DNA of 64,000 bases, from NCBI GenBank assembly GCA_001599595.1, contig BCHH01000018.1, positions 1 through 64,000 of the forward strand. Reading direction: 5' to 3'. This DNA is from Beverwykella pulmonaria (taxonomy: Eukaryota; Ascomycota; Dothideomycetes; Pleosporales; Melanommataceae). Shown piece by piece: positions 9,405-19,454 of this stretch. How positions within the stretch are numbered: position 1 is the first letter of the stretch; each line of letters opens with the position of its first letter. The position numbers were made by a program, and so were the translations under genes. Under the pieces are notes generated by a model. It saw only the letters and a program-made list of their open reading frames with translations, was not told the origin of the DNA and made no database searches.

Positions 9405-11236
9405 ATGACGGAACCCAAGCACCCGTCCCGGATCGACGACGTCGAGGCTGGGCTCGAATTAAGCTCCTCACGACAGACGGCGAGCTTGACTGACGCTGCG
9501 GACCCTGCCGTCGTCTCGGAGCGCAAGGCCGGCCACGAGCATGACGCCTATCCAGAGGGCATCGCCCTCATCTCCATCCTGGCTGCCGTAGCCGTGTCTT
9601 TTTTCCTTGTCTTCCTAGATATGGCCATCATGTCCACGGTGACGCCGGCCGTCACAAATCGGTTCAACGCGCTCATCGACGTCGGCTGGTACGCCAGCGC
9701 CTACCAGCTGACCAGCGCCGCCTGTACGCCCCTGACTGGCAAGATCTATACCTTCTTCCACATCCGGTGGTCCTTCCTGGTCTTCTTCCTGATCTTCGAG
9801 ATTGGCTCCGCCTTGAGCGGCGCCGCTACCTCGTCAAACATGTTTATCGTGGGGCGCGCCGTTGCCGGCATCGGCTCTGCGGGCCTCTTCACTGGCATGA
9901 TGACCATCGTGGCCAACGTGCTCCCCCTGCACAAGCGACCGGCCATTCTAGGAGCCATCATGGGCCTTGGGCAGCTCGGTATCGCGGGCGGTCCCCTCAT
10001 CGGCGGCGCATTCACCTCCGACACCCACGCCACCTGGCGGTGGTGCTTCTACCTCAACCTCTGCCTCTTCCCCATCATCACCGTCGCCTTCCTCCTCAAC
10101 ACGATCCCCGAGGCCGAGGTGAAGCCGCATTGGCGGAGCGTGCTCGCCACGGCCGTCAAGTCGCTGGATCTCGTCGGCTTCGTGCTCATCAGCGGGGGCG
10201 TGCTTATGTTCCTCTTGGGGCTCCAGTACGGCGGGAACCAGTTCGCATGGAACAGCTCCGTCGTCATCGGCCTGATTGTCGGGGGAACTGTCAGCTTCTC
10301 GGTGTTCCTCGCGTGGGAGTATCACCAAGGCGACGCCGCCATGGTGCCGTGGGCCATGCTCCGGAGCGGCATCATCCGCGCGGCCGCCATAACGGGGTTA
10401 TTCAACTACGGCGTCATGCTCGTGGCCGACTACTATCTCGCCATCTACTTCCAGTCCGTCAAGGATGACACCCCGCTGCAGAGCGGTGTCCACATGCTGC
10501 CCACCACGCTCGGCATGCTCCTGTCCATGGTGACAGCCGGCGGCCTCACCCAGACTACGGGCTACTATCTCCCCATGGCAATCATTGGCCCGTGCATTTC
10601 CGCTGTCGGATACGGGCTCCTATCGACCCTTTCTCCCACGACGTCTACGGCACGCTGGATCGGCTATCAAATCTTGTACGGCGTGGGCAGCGTGTTTGGA
10701 AACAGCAGCGTAAGACTCCACATCCTTCCCCCAAGCTCATTAAAGGTACATACGCTGACATGACTACCAAATAGCCCTACATGGCGGTGCAGAACCTCGT
10801 GCCGTTGCGCCAAGTGCCCCAGGCAATGGCCATCGTCTTGACCGTGCAGACCTTCGGTAGCTCTGTGTGGCTCATCGTCGCCAACGTCATCTTCAACAAC
10901 AGTCTTCATGAGCTGCTGTTGAAAAACGCGTCCGTGATCGGCCTGGCGCCTGACTTCGTCATCGGCGCGGGCGCCCGCAGCGTGCACAGCCTGGGCCTCT
11001 CGGGGGCAGCGCTGCAGGCGCTGCTGGACTCGTTTGCCAAGAGCATCGACCGCGTCATGTATTTGGGCGTGGGCCTGGCGGCGGGAGCGCTTGCGTTTTG
11101 CTGGGGCTTAGGTTGGCATAATATTCTCGAGATCAAGCAGAAGGAAGCGTTAGTGGCTGAGAGGAAAGCCGGTTCGGTTGATGAGGGACAAGGTGCTGAG
11201 GAAAAGGTCACTAAGATATATGTTTCAACAGACTAA
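9405..11236 (+). CDS. MFS multidrug/toxin efflux transporter (14-TM type)
   Basis: Exons 9405-10709 and 10775-11236 join in phase 0 over a 65-nt intron (GTAAGA...AATAG) to give 588 residues. The short soluble N-terminus leads to a first membrane helix (AVAVSFFLVFLDMAIMSTV). Next come the family motif region around VGWYASAYQLTSAACTPLTG, then AGIGSAGLFTGMMTIVANVL and LGQLGIAGGPLIGGAFT, which match motif C of drug/H+ antiporters. About 14 hydrophobic helices can be picked out, ending before an Lys/Glu-rich cytosolic tail. Such proteins sit in the plasma membrane and export the cluster product, giving self-protection (family knowledge; substrate inferred from context). Confidence 0.88.
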
Positions 11237-11308
11237 GCCCTCATTCCACTCAGTAGCCAATTAATGCTCAAATCTATTTCTTAGATCTATAGATACAAGA
11301 AACTTCTA

Positions 11309-11733
11309 ACGTACTCTATAAGCGAGCCGCTCATACAAGTGAGCCGCTCACCTCAAAACACACCAAAATTTCGATATTTCACATCTAATTATCTCAACAA
11401 CCATGCGATAATAAACTATTAAAATTGGAATCAACACTTTTTATATATTTCCTACAGCTCCTTTAGAGGCCTTATAGTAATTAAGCATGTAGGTGTTAAG
11501 ATAATAAAATTTGGGGGCGAAAATAAGGCTATACTATTGTATCTTAATAATAGCAAAGGTAAATACTATATAACTTAAACAAAGGCCGCAAGATATACAT
11601 ATGAGTCTTAAATTTAGGTTTTATAACTTATTATCTCGTGGTTGTTGAGATAATTAGACGTGAAATATCGAAATTTTGGTGTGTTTTGAGGTGAGCGGCT
11701 CGCTTGTATGAGCGGCTCGCTTATAGAGTACGT
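11309..11733. mobile_element. MITE-like element with ~110-bp terminal inverted repeats
   Basis: The left arm (from ACGTACTCTATAAGCGAGCC at 11309) and the right arm (ending at 11733) are near-identical inverted repeats for about 105-112 bp with only a few mismatches. Both ends abut TA (11307-11308 and 11734-11735), as expected for a Tc1/mariner/pogo target duplication. The ~200-bp core is AT-rich and noncoding. It lies in the 0.9-kb space between the transporter and the regulator and does not break either gene. Confidence 0.85.
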
Positions 11734-11956
11734 TATAACTTTATTTTTCGCTTATCTTATCTTATAATGATACCTTTTATATAGAGCTATACAGCTTGAA
11801 ATGCTAGTAGTAGTTTTGGTGATAGGAATCGGGCGTCGCGCTGTCCTAAGCATTAGCCCATCTACCCCAGTAAAGGTCGCTTAAAGATCTGGTGAAATGC
11901 AGCCGTGGCTGCAGCTGAAAGGATAAGCCCCGAAAACGTGCAGAATCCTGGGAAGA

Positions 11957-11977
11957 TCCGGAGAAAAACTCCGCGGA
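11957..11977. promoter_or_regulatory. TCCGGAGA / TCCGCGGA motif pair upstream of the regulator
   Basis: TCCGGAGA (11957-11964) and TCCGCGGA (11970-11977) lie about 145 bp upstream of the regulator's ATG. The same words occur in the reductase/MFS promoter. Autoregulation by the encoded Zn2Cys6 protein is a natural reading but unproven. Confidence 0.45.
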
Positions 11978-12121
11978 ATTTGCCGCCAACTCCGAGGACT
12001 CCGAAACCAACGTGATCTTTATTTTCCCCGGCGTGTGCATCCTACGACAACGGTATGCTCCCAGAAGCCGCCACGATTCCGCGGTAAAGTCCAAGACGAA
12101 TGTTTGCAGAGTCGAGTTAAG

Positions 12122-14532
12122 ATGGACAGACCAAAGACGGGTCGTAGCGCCAGATGGGGCGCGGCCTGCGCTCCGTGTGCGACAGCAAAGACACGCTGCA
12201 TTCGCACCCAGTCTTCGGGGTTACAACAATGTGATCGATGCCGAAGTTTGGAGAAAGACTGCGTGGGTCAAACTTCTGGTCCAAGGAAGAAGAGACAAGC
12301 TAAGTCCTCGTAAGTCCATGTTCATGCCCTGTTATGCTCTTTGCCCATCAACACCTTGCAATAGCGTGGGGTGGGCATGAGCTCTGCCCCTAGGGAGTTC
12401 ACTGCCCGTACCACTGCCCTTATCCCTACCCGATTCTTTTCGTCAGGGTTCAACCGATATTCAACCGCTAAACTGCTTTATACTCATCCACGTTGGACCC
12501 ACTGTTGACTCTGCCTGACCAGTGCCAGTTATGACACGAGAATGGCTCTGCCGGAAGGGGGACTAAATAATTTGGTTTACTCATCGAGGACGCCCGGAGG
12601 GGAAAATGGTAGTCTGCGTTACCTCGCAAACAACCATTCGGCATCATCGATTAGCACCTCACCCCAAGCTCAAGTCACTCTAAGCCAGCTCGAAACTGCT
12701 CCGAACACCCCAGCGCATGACTTCACCCCTAGCGCACCCACGGGTCCAACATGCACCTGCATGGCAACAATAGACATGGACGATCTTGTCCCCGTGGAGT
12801 CTGACGAGACTTTGTTGTCCATCTACAGGAATCAGCTGTCTGGTCCGTTGCCTTTTGTCATCATTCCAGCTGGCACAACGCCAAGACAACTGCAGGCAAG
12901 TCGTCCATTTCTCATGAAGGTAATCAGAATGGTAGCTTCCGTCCGCCATCTTCGATTGGTGAGGGGACAGAGCCGCGCTGTTATGGAACATATCTCTAAT
13001 GCCATACTTGTGAGATCTGAGCGCTCGTTGGATCTCCTCCAAGGCATTCTGGTTTTCCTAGGATCCTACCACTACCATTGCATGGCTCATGCGCAGTTCA
13101 ACAATCTGATCCGCCTAGCAGTCAGCTTGGTAGAAGATCTAGATTTGAGTACATGCCCCAAGTCTCAACAGAGGAGTCAGCTGCCTTTGGTACGTGCCGA
13201 GGAGCCCGTGTCCAGAACGAACGAAGAGAAGAGGGCGCTACTTGGCGTCTGGTATATGAGCTCAAAGTGAGTCTCGCAACGCCTGAATGGAGCTTCATAA
13301 AGGACAAAACTGACTCGATAGCAGTGCTGGCCTCGTCGTGAAACAGTTAGCATTCACAAGATACACCAAATATATGGACCAATGCCTCAAAGATCTTGAA
13401 GATGCTAGAGAATACAAGACAGATCAACTTGCCATACAGTTGGTCCGCACCCAGAAACTCACCGAGAGAATCTTCCACTTCCATAGTAGTGATTCACCGG
13501 TGGACGAACAGCAAGGTTCGCCTGAGCCTTCATCAATGGCGCGCTTGGAGGCATTCCGAGTTGAGCTAGACAGCCTCCGGAACGCACTACCCCCTCATCT
13601 TAAATCCGATTGTAAGATTCCCCAAATATTTAAAAAAAAATGACGCCGCCAGTGCTTCGCTAACCCAGTCTGCGAGCCCAGACTTTCTATCTTGCTATCA
13701 CAATAGTGCATACCTGCGGATCTTTGCGCCTCTACTGGCAGGTTCACACCTACCAGATGCGGAATCTCAATCCTTCGCCTCGCTCCAGCTTTCAGGCGTG
13801 CCGATAGCTGATGTCTTCTCACATTTCACTGCCGCACTCAAGGCCTGGCTCGAGAATTGGCTTGCCATCCCGGTTTGCTCCTACTTCTACATGCCTCAGC
13901 CCGCCTACACCCAATTGGTTCATGGCGCCATGATGCTCTCTCGATGGGTAAGAGTGGCCGGGCCCAGCGCGGTCAAGCTTTCCAGTGCCGGCTCGGCCTT
14001 GTCGCAGAAAGAATTCACGGGTCCCTGGCAACCAACGCCTGCGCTCAGCGGCGTGCCTTCATGTCCAGATCTGAGCTTGTCGAGACCTCCAGCCTCACTA
14101 TTCACCCAAGTCGCGTCCGCACAGATACTCAACATGCTCAGGGCCGATGTCGCAGCGAAACCCCATCTTCAGGTTGATGTCCTCGGCATCTTGGACACCA
14201 TGGGAGCTCGCTTCGAGGCCGCAAAGAAGGAGATGGCCGCGGCGCAGGGGTTGGATTGGGAGAATGATACATGGGACTTTGCTGCAGAACATTCGAAGAT
14301 GAAGAAGGCTAGGGTCGAGAAATGGTGTAAGATAGTCGCCGTGGCGGCAGGCAGGGGGAGCCCGCTGACCGATGCCCATGACAGCGTTTACGAAGAGAGG
14401 AGAGAGGCCATAGATATGTTGCCAGAGCGGAGCGTCGACGATTTCGGATGTGTAACATCAGGCTATGATTGGGACAACATACAGTGGGAGAGTGTTATGT
14501 TTGATGAGATCTTGCAGGACATTCATACCTGA
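12122..14532 (+). CDS. Zn2Cys6 transcription factor, cluster regulator
   Basis: Four exons (12122-12309, 12523-13266, 13322-13611, 13682-14532) give 690 residues in continuous frame. The 213-nt first intron is long for this window and its acceptor could also be at 12528. The N-terminal zinc cluster has Cys at 16, 19, 26, 37, 40 and 47, that is CX2CX6CX10CX2CX6C, followed by a basic linker (PRKKRQAKS). The middle region has helices typical of fungal-specific regulators (QLAFTRYTKYMDQCLKDL; YLRIFAPLL). The C-terminus is acidic (DDFGCV...DWDNIQWESVMFDEI) and could activate transcription. Its location inside the cluster argues for a pathway-specific role. I see no frameshift. The start at 12122 was chosen because it places the zinc cluster near the N-terminus. 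Confidence 0.85.
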
Positions 14533-15294
14533 ACTGTCTTCAAGCCCGTCGATGGAAACACTGGCATGCTGGTTGATTTGTTATTCGTGAGCGTACCAAA
14601 CATGGAAATTTAACGGTTGGATTCGAGGCCTCCGTCGAGCGTCCAGACTTCTCAGCAACAAGAGCCCGGGCACTCACCCGTATGTTCTGGCACCGGTTTA
14701 AGCCCTGAGATCACCCACAGACGACGACTACACATCTACGCACGTGGATGAAAATGAGTAATCTTGGCTCTGTGCTTGATACGAGATGACCCATCCCACG
14801 GCGCTGCAGGGGTGGCCAAGTTGCTGGTCTCAGTGCTTCGGTCAACGCCCGACGCCCAGAATTATGCATGTGCAAGTAAAAGCTATGTACAATACACCCC
14901 TGGAGAGATTCCCCTCGCGCTACCCTCTTAGCCAGAGTGGGTGTACATACGAGAAAACGGCAGCACAGCCCTAAAAGTGTGTATTAGTGCATCCTTCGGG
15001 CAGGGCGGTACGGCTCGTAAGTCCAAGCCACATACACACCTTGACACCCGCTCGCTGAGGATTTGACAGGAATGCGGTCCCTTTTCTCAGGGATGCGCAT
15101 CCCTGTCGTGGGCTGTTTTCCGTACATAAATTCCACGGGGACTTCGCGAGCCGATTAGGTAATCCTTGGCTGGAAACAATCAGGTATATACTATACTATG
15201 CCCTCAGCTGTATGTAACCTACCGTAGCTTCTGGAAACAATCTTACGATCTGGTACTACGCTATTTCTCCATACGGTAGCTGAACCAAACAACT
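14533..15294. other. Intergenic region
   Basis: About 760 bp without a credible gene. It contains the promoter of the NAD(P)-binding gene; TTCCACGGGG near 15130 is a one-mismatch variant of the CCGCGG motif. Confidence 0.45.
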
Positions 15295-16062
15295 ATGAAG
15301 GTGCTCTTACTCGGTGCCACCGGCAACGTCGGCAGCCGTGCCCTGCCTGCCCTGATCAAGCACGGCCACACCGTCGTAGCCTACGTCCGCTCGCCCGGCA
15401 AACTCGCGCCCGACAAGCGCGCCGTCCTGGCTGACGTGGTCGTCGGCTCGGTCCTGGACAAGTCCGCGCTGAAGGCCGCAATCCTCGCGCACGACTGCGA
15501 CGCCGTCTTCCATGCTGCGGGCGTCGCGCAGATGCTCGGCCGCTCCAAGACTGGCGAGTACAACAGAGCGTTCGCCGCCGTCGTCGCCGCCATCGTGGAA
15601 GCCCGCGAGGAGCGCAGCGGGCCCGCAATCCGCGCCTGGCTCATGTCCGGATTCCCCGTACTCGACAGCGCCGTCCCGGGTCGCCTCATCGGCGACTACA
15701 TGCCCATGTTTCCCGAGCACAAGGAGAATCTGGCGCTCATCCGGAAGCAGAACGAGGGCGACATCGCGTGGTCGCTGTTCTGCGCCAACCAGATGAGCCC
15801 CAAGCACAAGGAGATTCGCATCCCCCCGCCGGACGACTGCTCGGCGGCGAACGTGGTCGCGAGCGCGAACTCCCCGCCCGAGTGGCGCGACACGCTCAAA
15901 TGGGTGCCACTGCTCGGGCCGTACCTGAACGTCTTCGGTCTCGCGGGTGGATACGCGACGTCTTTGGAGGATCCCATGGACTTCATTGCGACCGACTTGG
16001 AGAAAGGGTTGCAGAGCGAGTTCGTCGGGAAGAGGGTGGGGTTGAAGATGAAAAAGGCATAA
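15295..16062 (+). CDS. NAD(P)-binding NmrA/SDR-type protein
   Basis: The gene encodes 255 residues in one exon. The Rossmann glycine motif GATGNVG at 7-13 opens the protein, followed by a dinucleotide-binding strand (HTVVAYVRSP) and the conserved VFHAAG segment, as in NmrA-like and atypical short-chain dehydrogenases. A canonical YxxxK catalytic pair is not obvious: the expected region reads LIGDYMPMFPEHKENL, where Tyr and Lys are wider apart. It may therefore bind NAD(P) as a redox sensor or catalyse isomerisation or reduction of an unknown substrate. It is GC-rich compared with the flanking DNA and co-oriented with the regulator. A cluster role is inferred from position only. Confidence 0.75.
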   Translation: MKVLLLGATGNVGSRALPALIKHGHTVVAYVRSPGKLAPDKRAVLADVVVGSVLDKSALKAAILAHDCDAVFHAAGVAQMLGRSKTGEYNRAFAAVVAAIVEAREERSGPAIRAWLMSGFPVLDSAVPGRLIGDYMPMFPEHKENLALIRKQNEGDIAWSLFCANQMSPKHKEIRIPPPDDCSAANVVASANSPPEWRDTLKWVPLLGPYLNVFGLAGGYATSLEDPMDFIATDLEKGLQSEFVGKRVGLKMKKA

Positions 16063-16397
16063 GGCGCTCCTTGAGTTGGGCGTCTGGAAAATCTACATTA
16101 ATCTGCTGGCTTTTTTTACGAACTTTCGGTACGATGGAATTGGATCGGACCGCCGTACTAGATCGTACCGCCCATGCCACAATACAACGCACGCCTAGGC
16201 ATCACTATGTAGAAGCACGGCTTAAGTTAGGTATCTGTCAGGGATTGACTAGTTGGGTCGATATCTTAGGTCCTGTCAAAGATGAGGTTCAATTTGAGTC
16301 GGGACCTCAGGTGAGGTGTCCCACGACAAGGGACGCTGCCATTGGACAAATTAGCGAAGGTGCTGTTTACATTCATACATACTCCAGCGCCCCGGTA

Positions 16398-16512
16398 GTC
16401 CGAGAATCACGTGTTTTGCCACCAACTTTTGATTGGAAGGACCCACCTTTTTAACGGACCTGGTGAGTTTGATTGACTCTGATGTTGTGCTGCATGCACG
16501 TGATTCTCAGAC
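16398..16512. mobile_element. 115-bp MITE-like element
   Basis: Arms GTCCGAGAATCACGTG (16398-16413) and CACGTGATTCTCAGAC (16497-16512) are inverted repeats with one mismatch, flanked on both sides by TA. The core is noncoding. It sits 32 bp left of the pogo transposon's target TA. Confidence 0.55.
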
Positions 16513-16638
16513 TAGTGGTGTTTACTAAGGTGGGTATGAGTACATACCGCATAATCTGGCATAAATGACCTATGCTAGGCTTTTTTAGGCAGGTTCGTCC
16601 TCGAATCAGATGGCAGCGGGTGGGGCCGTTTAATCAGC

Positions 16639-18677
16639 ATGAATTTACCTTGGCATAAAAAACGCTCGGGCCCTTGTTGCCTCTTTTGGTATCTAGGTAC
16701 CTGGAGCCGTAAATTCATCCTCCTCTCTACCCTTGCCATACCTCGGGGCCGTTTTAAATCAGGCCTTGCTATCTGGGTTGATACATCATCATCTGCTGAA
16801 GCTTCTATTCCTTCTCTTGCCCCCATTGTGCCTGTACAATCGACTCCTCGCCCTGCGCTCCAGAACATATCCCCCAACAAGCGTCGCTTTCATACAGTAG
16901 AAGATAGTGCAGCTGCTGAAAGAATTCCTATTCCAAGGAAACGTCCTGGTCTTTGCCCTAAGGAGGGCTTTGGGAATACTCAGAAGCTGCATGAGCCGCC
17001 GCCTTCAAAGCGACCTCGCTACCACTCCTATACCCGGGAACAGATGTAAGCTGGAGGATGGAGGAAAAGGTGTCAAGATGTGTATTGTATGTGATATATG
17101 TACAGCTGATATATATATATGACGGACTGATTAGTCAGTGGCATATCCACGTGACAGAGTGTCCTGCTTACAACAGAAGCTTCGAGTCATTGATTATATT
17201 GCGGATCGTCGAACATGGATACAGGATTTTCGGTCCCACGTTAAAGTACGAAAAGGGTTGCAGCTTGAGGGCAATCTTCAGCCATTAACCAACATTGAAG
17301 TAGCAGAGCTGTTTAATATCCCTACAAAAAACATTTCCAGATGGTGGGAAACAAGAGATGATATACTGCAGTCCAAAAAAGGTAGCAGGCGGGCGATAAG
17401 TCCTAGCGTTAGATGCATTAGAACTAGAGCTGCTTAATCGTTTCAAGGCGCGGTATGCGACTAACCAATTGGTTTCACGGGGCTGGTTCCAGCGGGAATC
17501 AAAGGGGCTGTTTAATCAAACCTACGGCGTCAGTTTGGAGTTCACCTTCTCCTATAGCTGGTTGGTAGGCTTTCAAAAGCGGCAGGGTATAGCTCGTCGT
17601 CGTCTTACAAAGCAGGCCCAGAAATTGCCTGCCAATCAGCTTAGGATGATCAACTCTTTCCTCCGCTTTATAAGGAAGAACTCGTGGGGTGCTTCAGGCA
17701 ATCGTTTTACCCTAGAGGCGATACTAAACTTTGACAGAGCGCATATACCTTTTAAGTATCTAGATAGCTATACCTATAACTTTGTCAGCGCTAATACTGT
17801 GGCAGGGAGATCGCTCCGTAGTGGATGGAGCAAACGACAGGCAACTTTAATCCTTTATATATTTGCTGACGGCCAGAAGAGTATTAAACCAAAGCTTATC
17901 TTTCATAGCGTTGCTGGGGAGAGCTCGCAGATTAAGGGTAAAGAGAAACACCTTTATGACAGCGGCGTAACAGTGGAGTTCAATCCAAAGGCATACAACA
18001 ATAAGGAGCTGTTAATTCAATGGATAAATAAGGAGTTTATTCCTCTCCGCACAGAAAGAGCTCAGGATTACATTATGGTCTTTGATCAGGCGTCTTTCCA
18101 TCGCACGCCAGCGATACTGCAGTTATTAAGGGACAACCACAATATTCCAGCTGTAGTTCCCTCTGGCTGTACGTCCCTTATTCAACTATTAGACACTGCT
18201 ATAAATGGGGCCTTTAAATCGTTGCTAAGAGAGGAGACGGAGCCCCAGACAGAAGCAATGGCCGTAGGCGGATTGGAAACCTGGAACCCATCTCAGCAGA
18301 GAATACTCACAACCCAGGCTGTGGCAGCTGCTTAGGGCCGTTTAAACGAGGACCTTGTTAAGAAAAGCTTCCAACAGTATAGGATATCTTTTAATCCAAA
18401 TGGCAGCGAGGATCATATGCTAAAGATAAAGGACCTCTCAGTTGCTTCGTTTGATGGGTGGGAGACACACGCCGTAGATCCTCTTAAGCAGCTAGAGAAG
18501 GAGGAGGATAAGGAGATTACGATTGAGAGTATTGAGGACGAAGAACACCAGGCGTATGTGTATGGTGCGGAGAACGAGATTGAGGAGGCGCTAGGCAGGA
18601 CCCCGCGATTACAAAGCAATAAACGGCCCCACCAGCTGCCATCTGATTCGAGGACCAACCTTCCTAAAAGAGCCTAG
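16639..18677 (+). pseudogene. Broken pogo-type DDE transposase
   Basis: Coding sequence can be followed in three pieces. The N-terminal piece (16639-17043) ends in YTREQ. The second (from about 17174) continues KLRVIDYIADRR with the CENP-B-like helix-turn-helix (NIEVAELFNIPTKNISRWWE). The third (about 17398-18335) holds the DDE core, including VFDQASFHRTP and IPAVVPSGCTSLIQLLDTAI. Three lesions are visible: the LTR-like insertion after codon 17041-17043, a frameshift between about 17395 and 17440, and an in-frame TAG at 18333-18335 followed by open frame to 18677. The usual MDET first-aspartate motif reads FDRA. Transposition from this copy is not expected. Confidence 0.85.
17045..17172 (+). 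mobile_element. Miniature solo-LTR-like element, copy B, inside the transposase
   Basis: A 128-bp element (TGTAAGC...GCTTACA) is flanked by the 5-bp direct repeat ACAGA at 17040-17044 and 17173-17177. Reading across one copy of the repeat restores transposase frame (…REQ-KLR…), which independently fixes the insertion boundaries. It matches the copies at 743-885 (opposite strand) and 46610-46740. Confidence 0.85.
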
Positions 18678-18705
18678 TATAGGTCATTTGTGCCAGATTA
18701 TGCGG

Positions 18706-19454
18706 TAGATTCAAAAATCTCTGCAAGTGCCAGGAACACACAAGCACACACGCCTACTCTACATACGTTACCCTTACATACTTTTGGTCAATGCACGCAA
18801 TCTGTGACAAGCAAGAGGGGGACCAGCTAGCTAGACTAGGTACTCACACCTACCACATGCCCGCGGGGAGAAAGATACTCTACTTGGTGGATCGGTTGGA
18901 TTGTATTGTACGTTAAAGACTCTGCCAGATAATTTGAAGCTAACCAGCCGGCCGTGGGATGTCCTATCCCCCTCCCCTCGGGAGGGCTAGACGTTCACGA
19001 TATCAACCATCACAATCCTCAGTCTCACCTCATACATGCTCCATTCCAGAGTAATGCTGTGGCACCACACAGTGATTGACAAGTCTCTTAAATCTCCCTT
19101 GATTGTAACCTCTACTCTACGATATACCTCTTAACAGATTGATTAAAAAAACGATGCATTGTGGGGGAGTGGATAACCCAATAAATGAATATAAGAATAC
19201 AAGTGTGAGAATGTACAAGAGTATCGAACCCCGATCATGTGTCGGTTGTTGTTCGAAGTCAGGATTGTTCCCGATGTTGGATCGGGACCCTTTTCAACCA
19301 GTCAGGTGACCTGTGGGAGCACGTGAGTGCGCGCCCACACTCTGCTCCACCACAGCATATATAACAACATCAAGACCCCAAAACCGACTTGAAGATACTA
19401 AAAAAAAGCAAAGAGAGAGAGAAAAGACACGGTGAGTACAGGAGTCGGGACCCC
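18706..19454. other. Intergenic, downstream of the PKS gene
   Basis: About 750 bp between the transposon and the PKS stop codon. I see no gene. Short open frames here read antisense into the PKS 3' end and are not supported. Confidence 0.5.

Larger units (their letters stand above)
16547..18705 (+). mobile_element. Pogo/Fot1-type DNA transposon, inactive
   Basis: A 2159-bp element carries 86-bp terminal inverted repeats (16547-16632 and 18620-18705) that differ at about six positions without gaps. TA dinucleotides at 16545-16546 and 18706-18707 form the target duplication. The ends begin CCGCATAATCTGGCA. The interior carries one degenerate transposase gene, itself interrupted by the miniature LTR at 17045-17172. 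High repeat similarity suggests fairly recent insertion between the NAD(P)-binding gene and the PKS. Confidence 0.9.
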
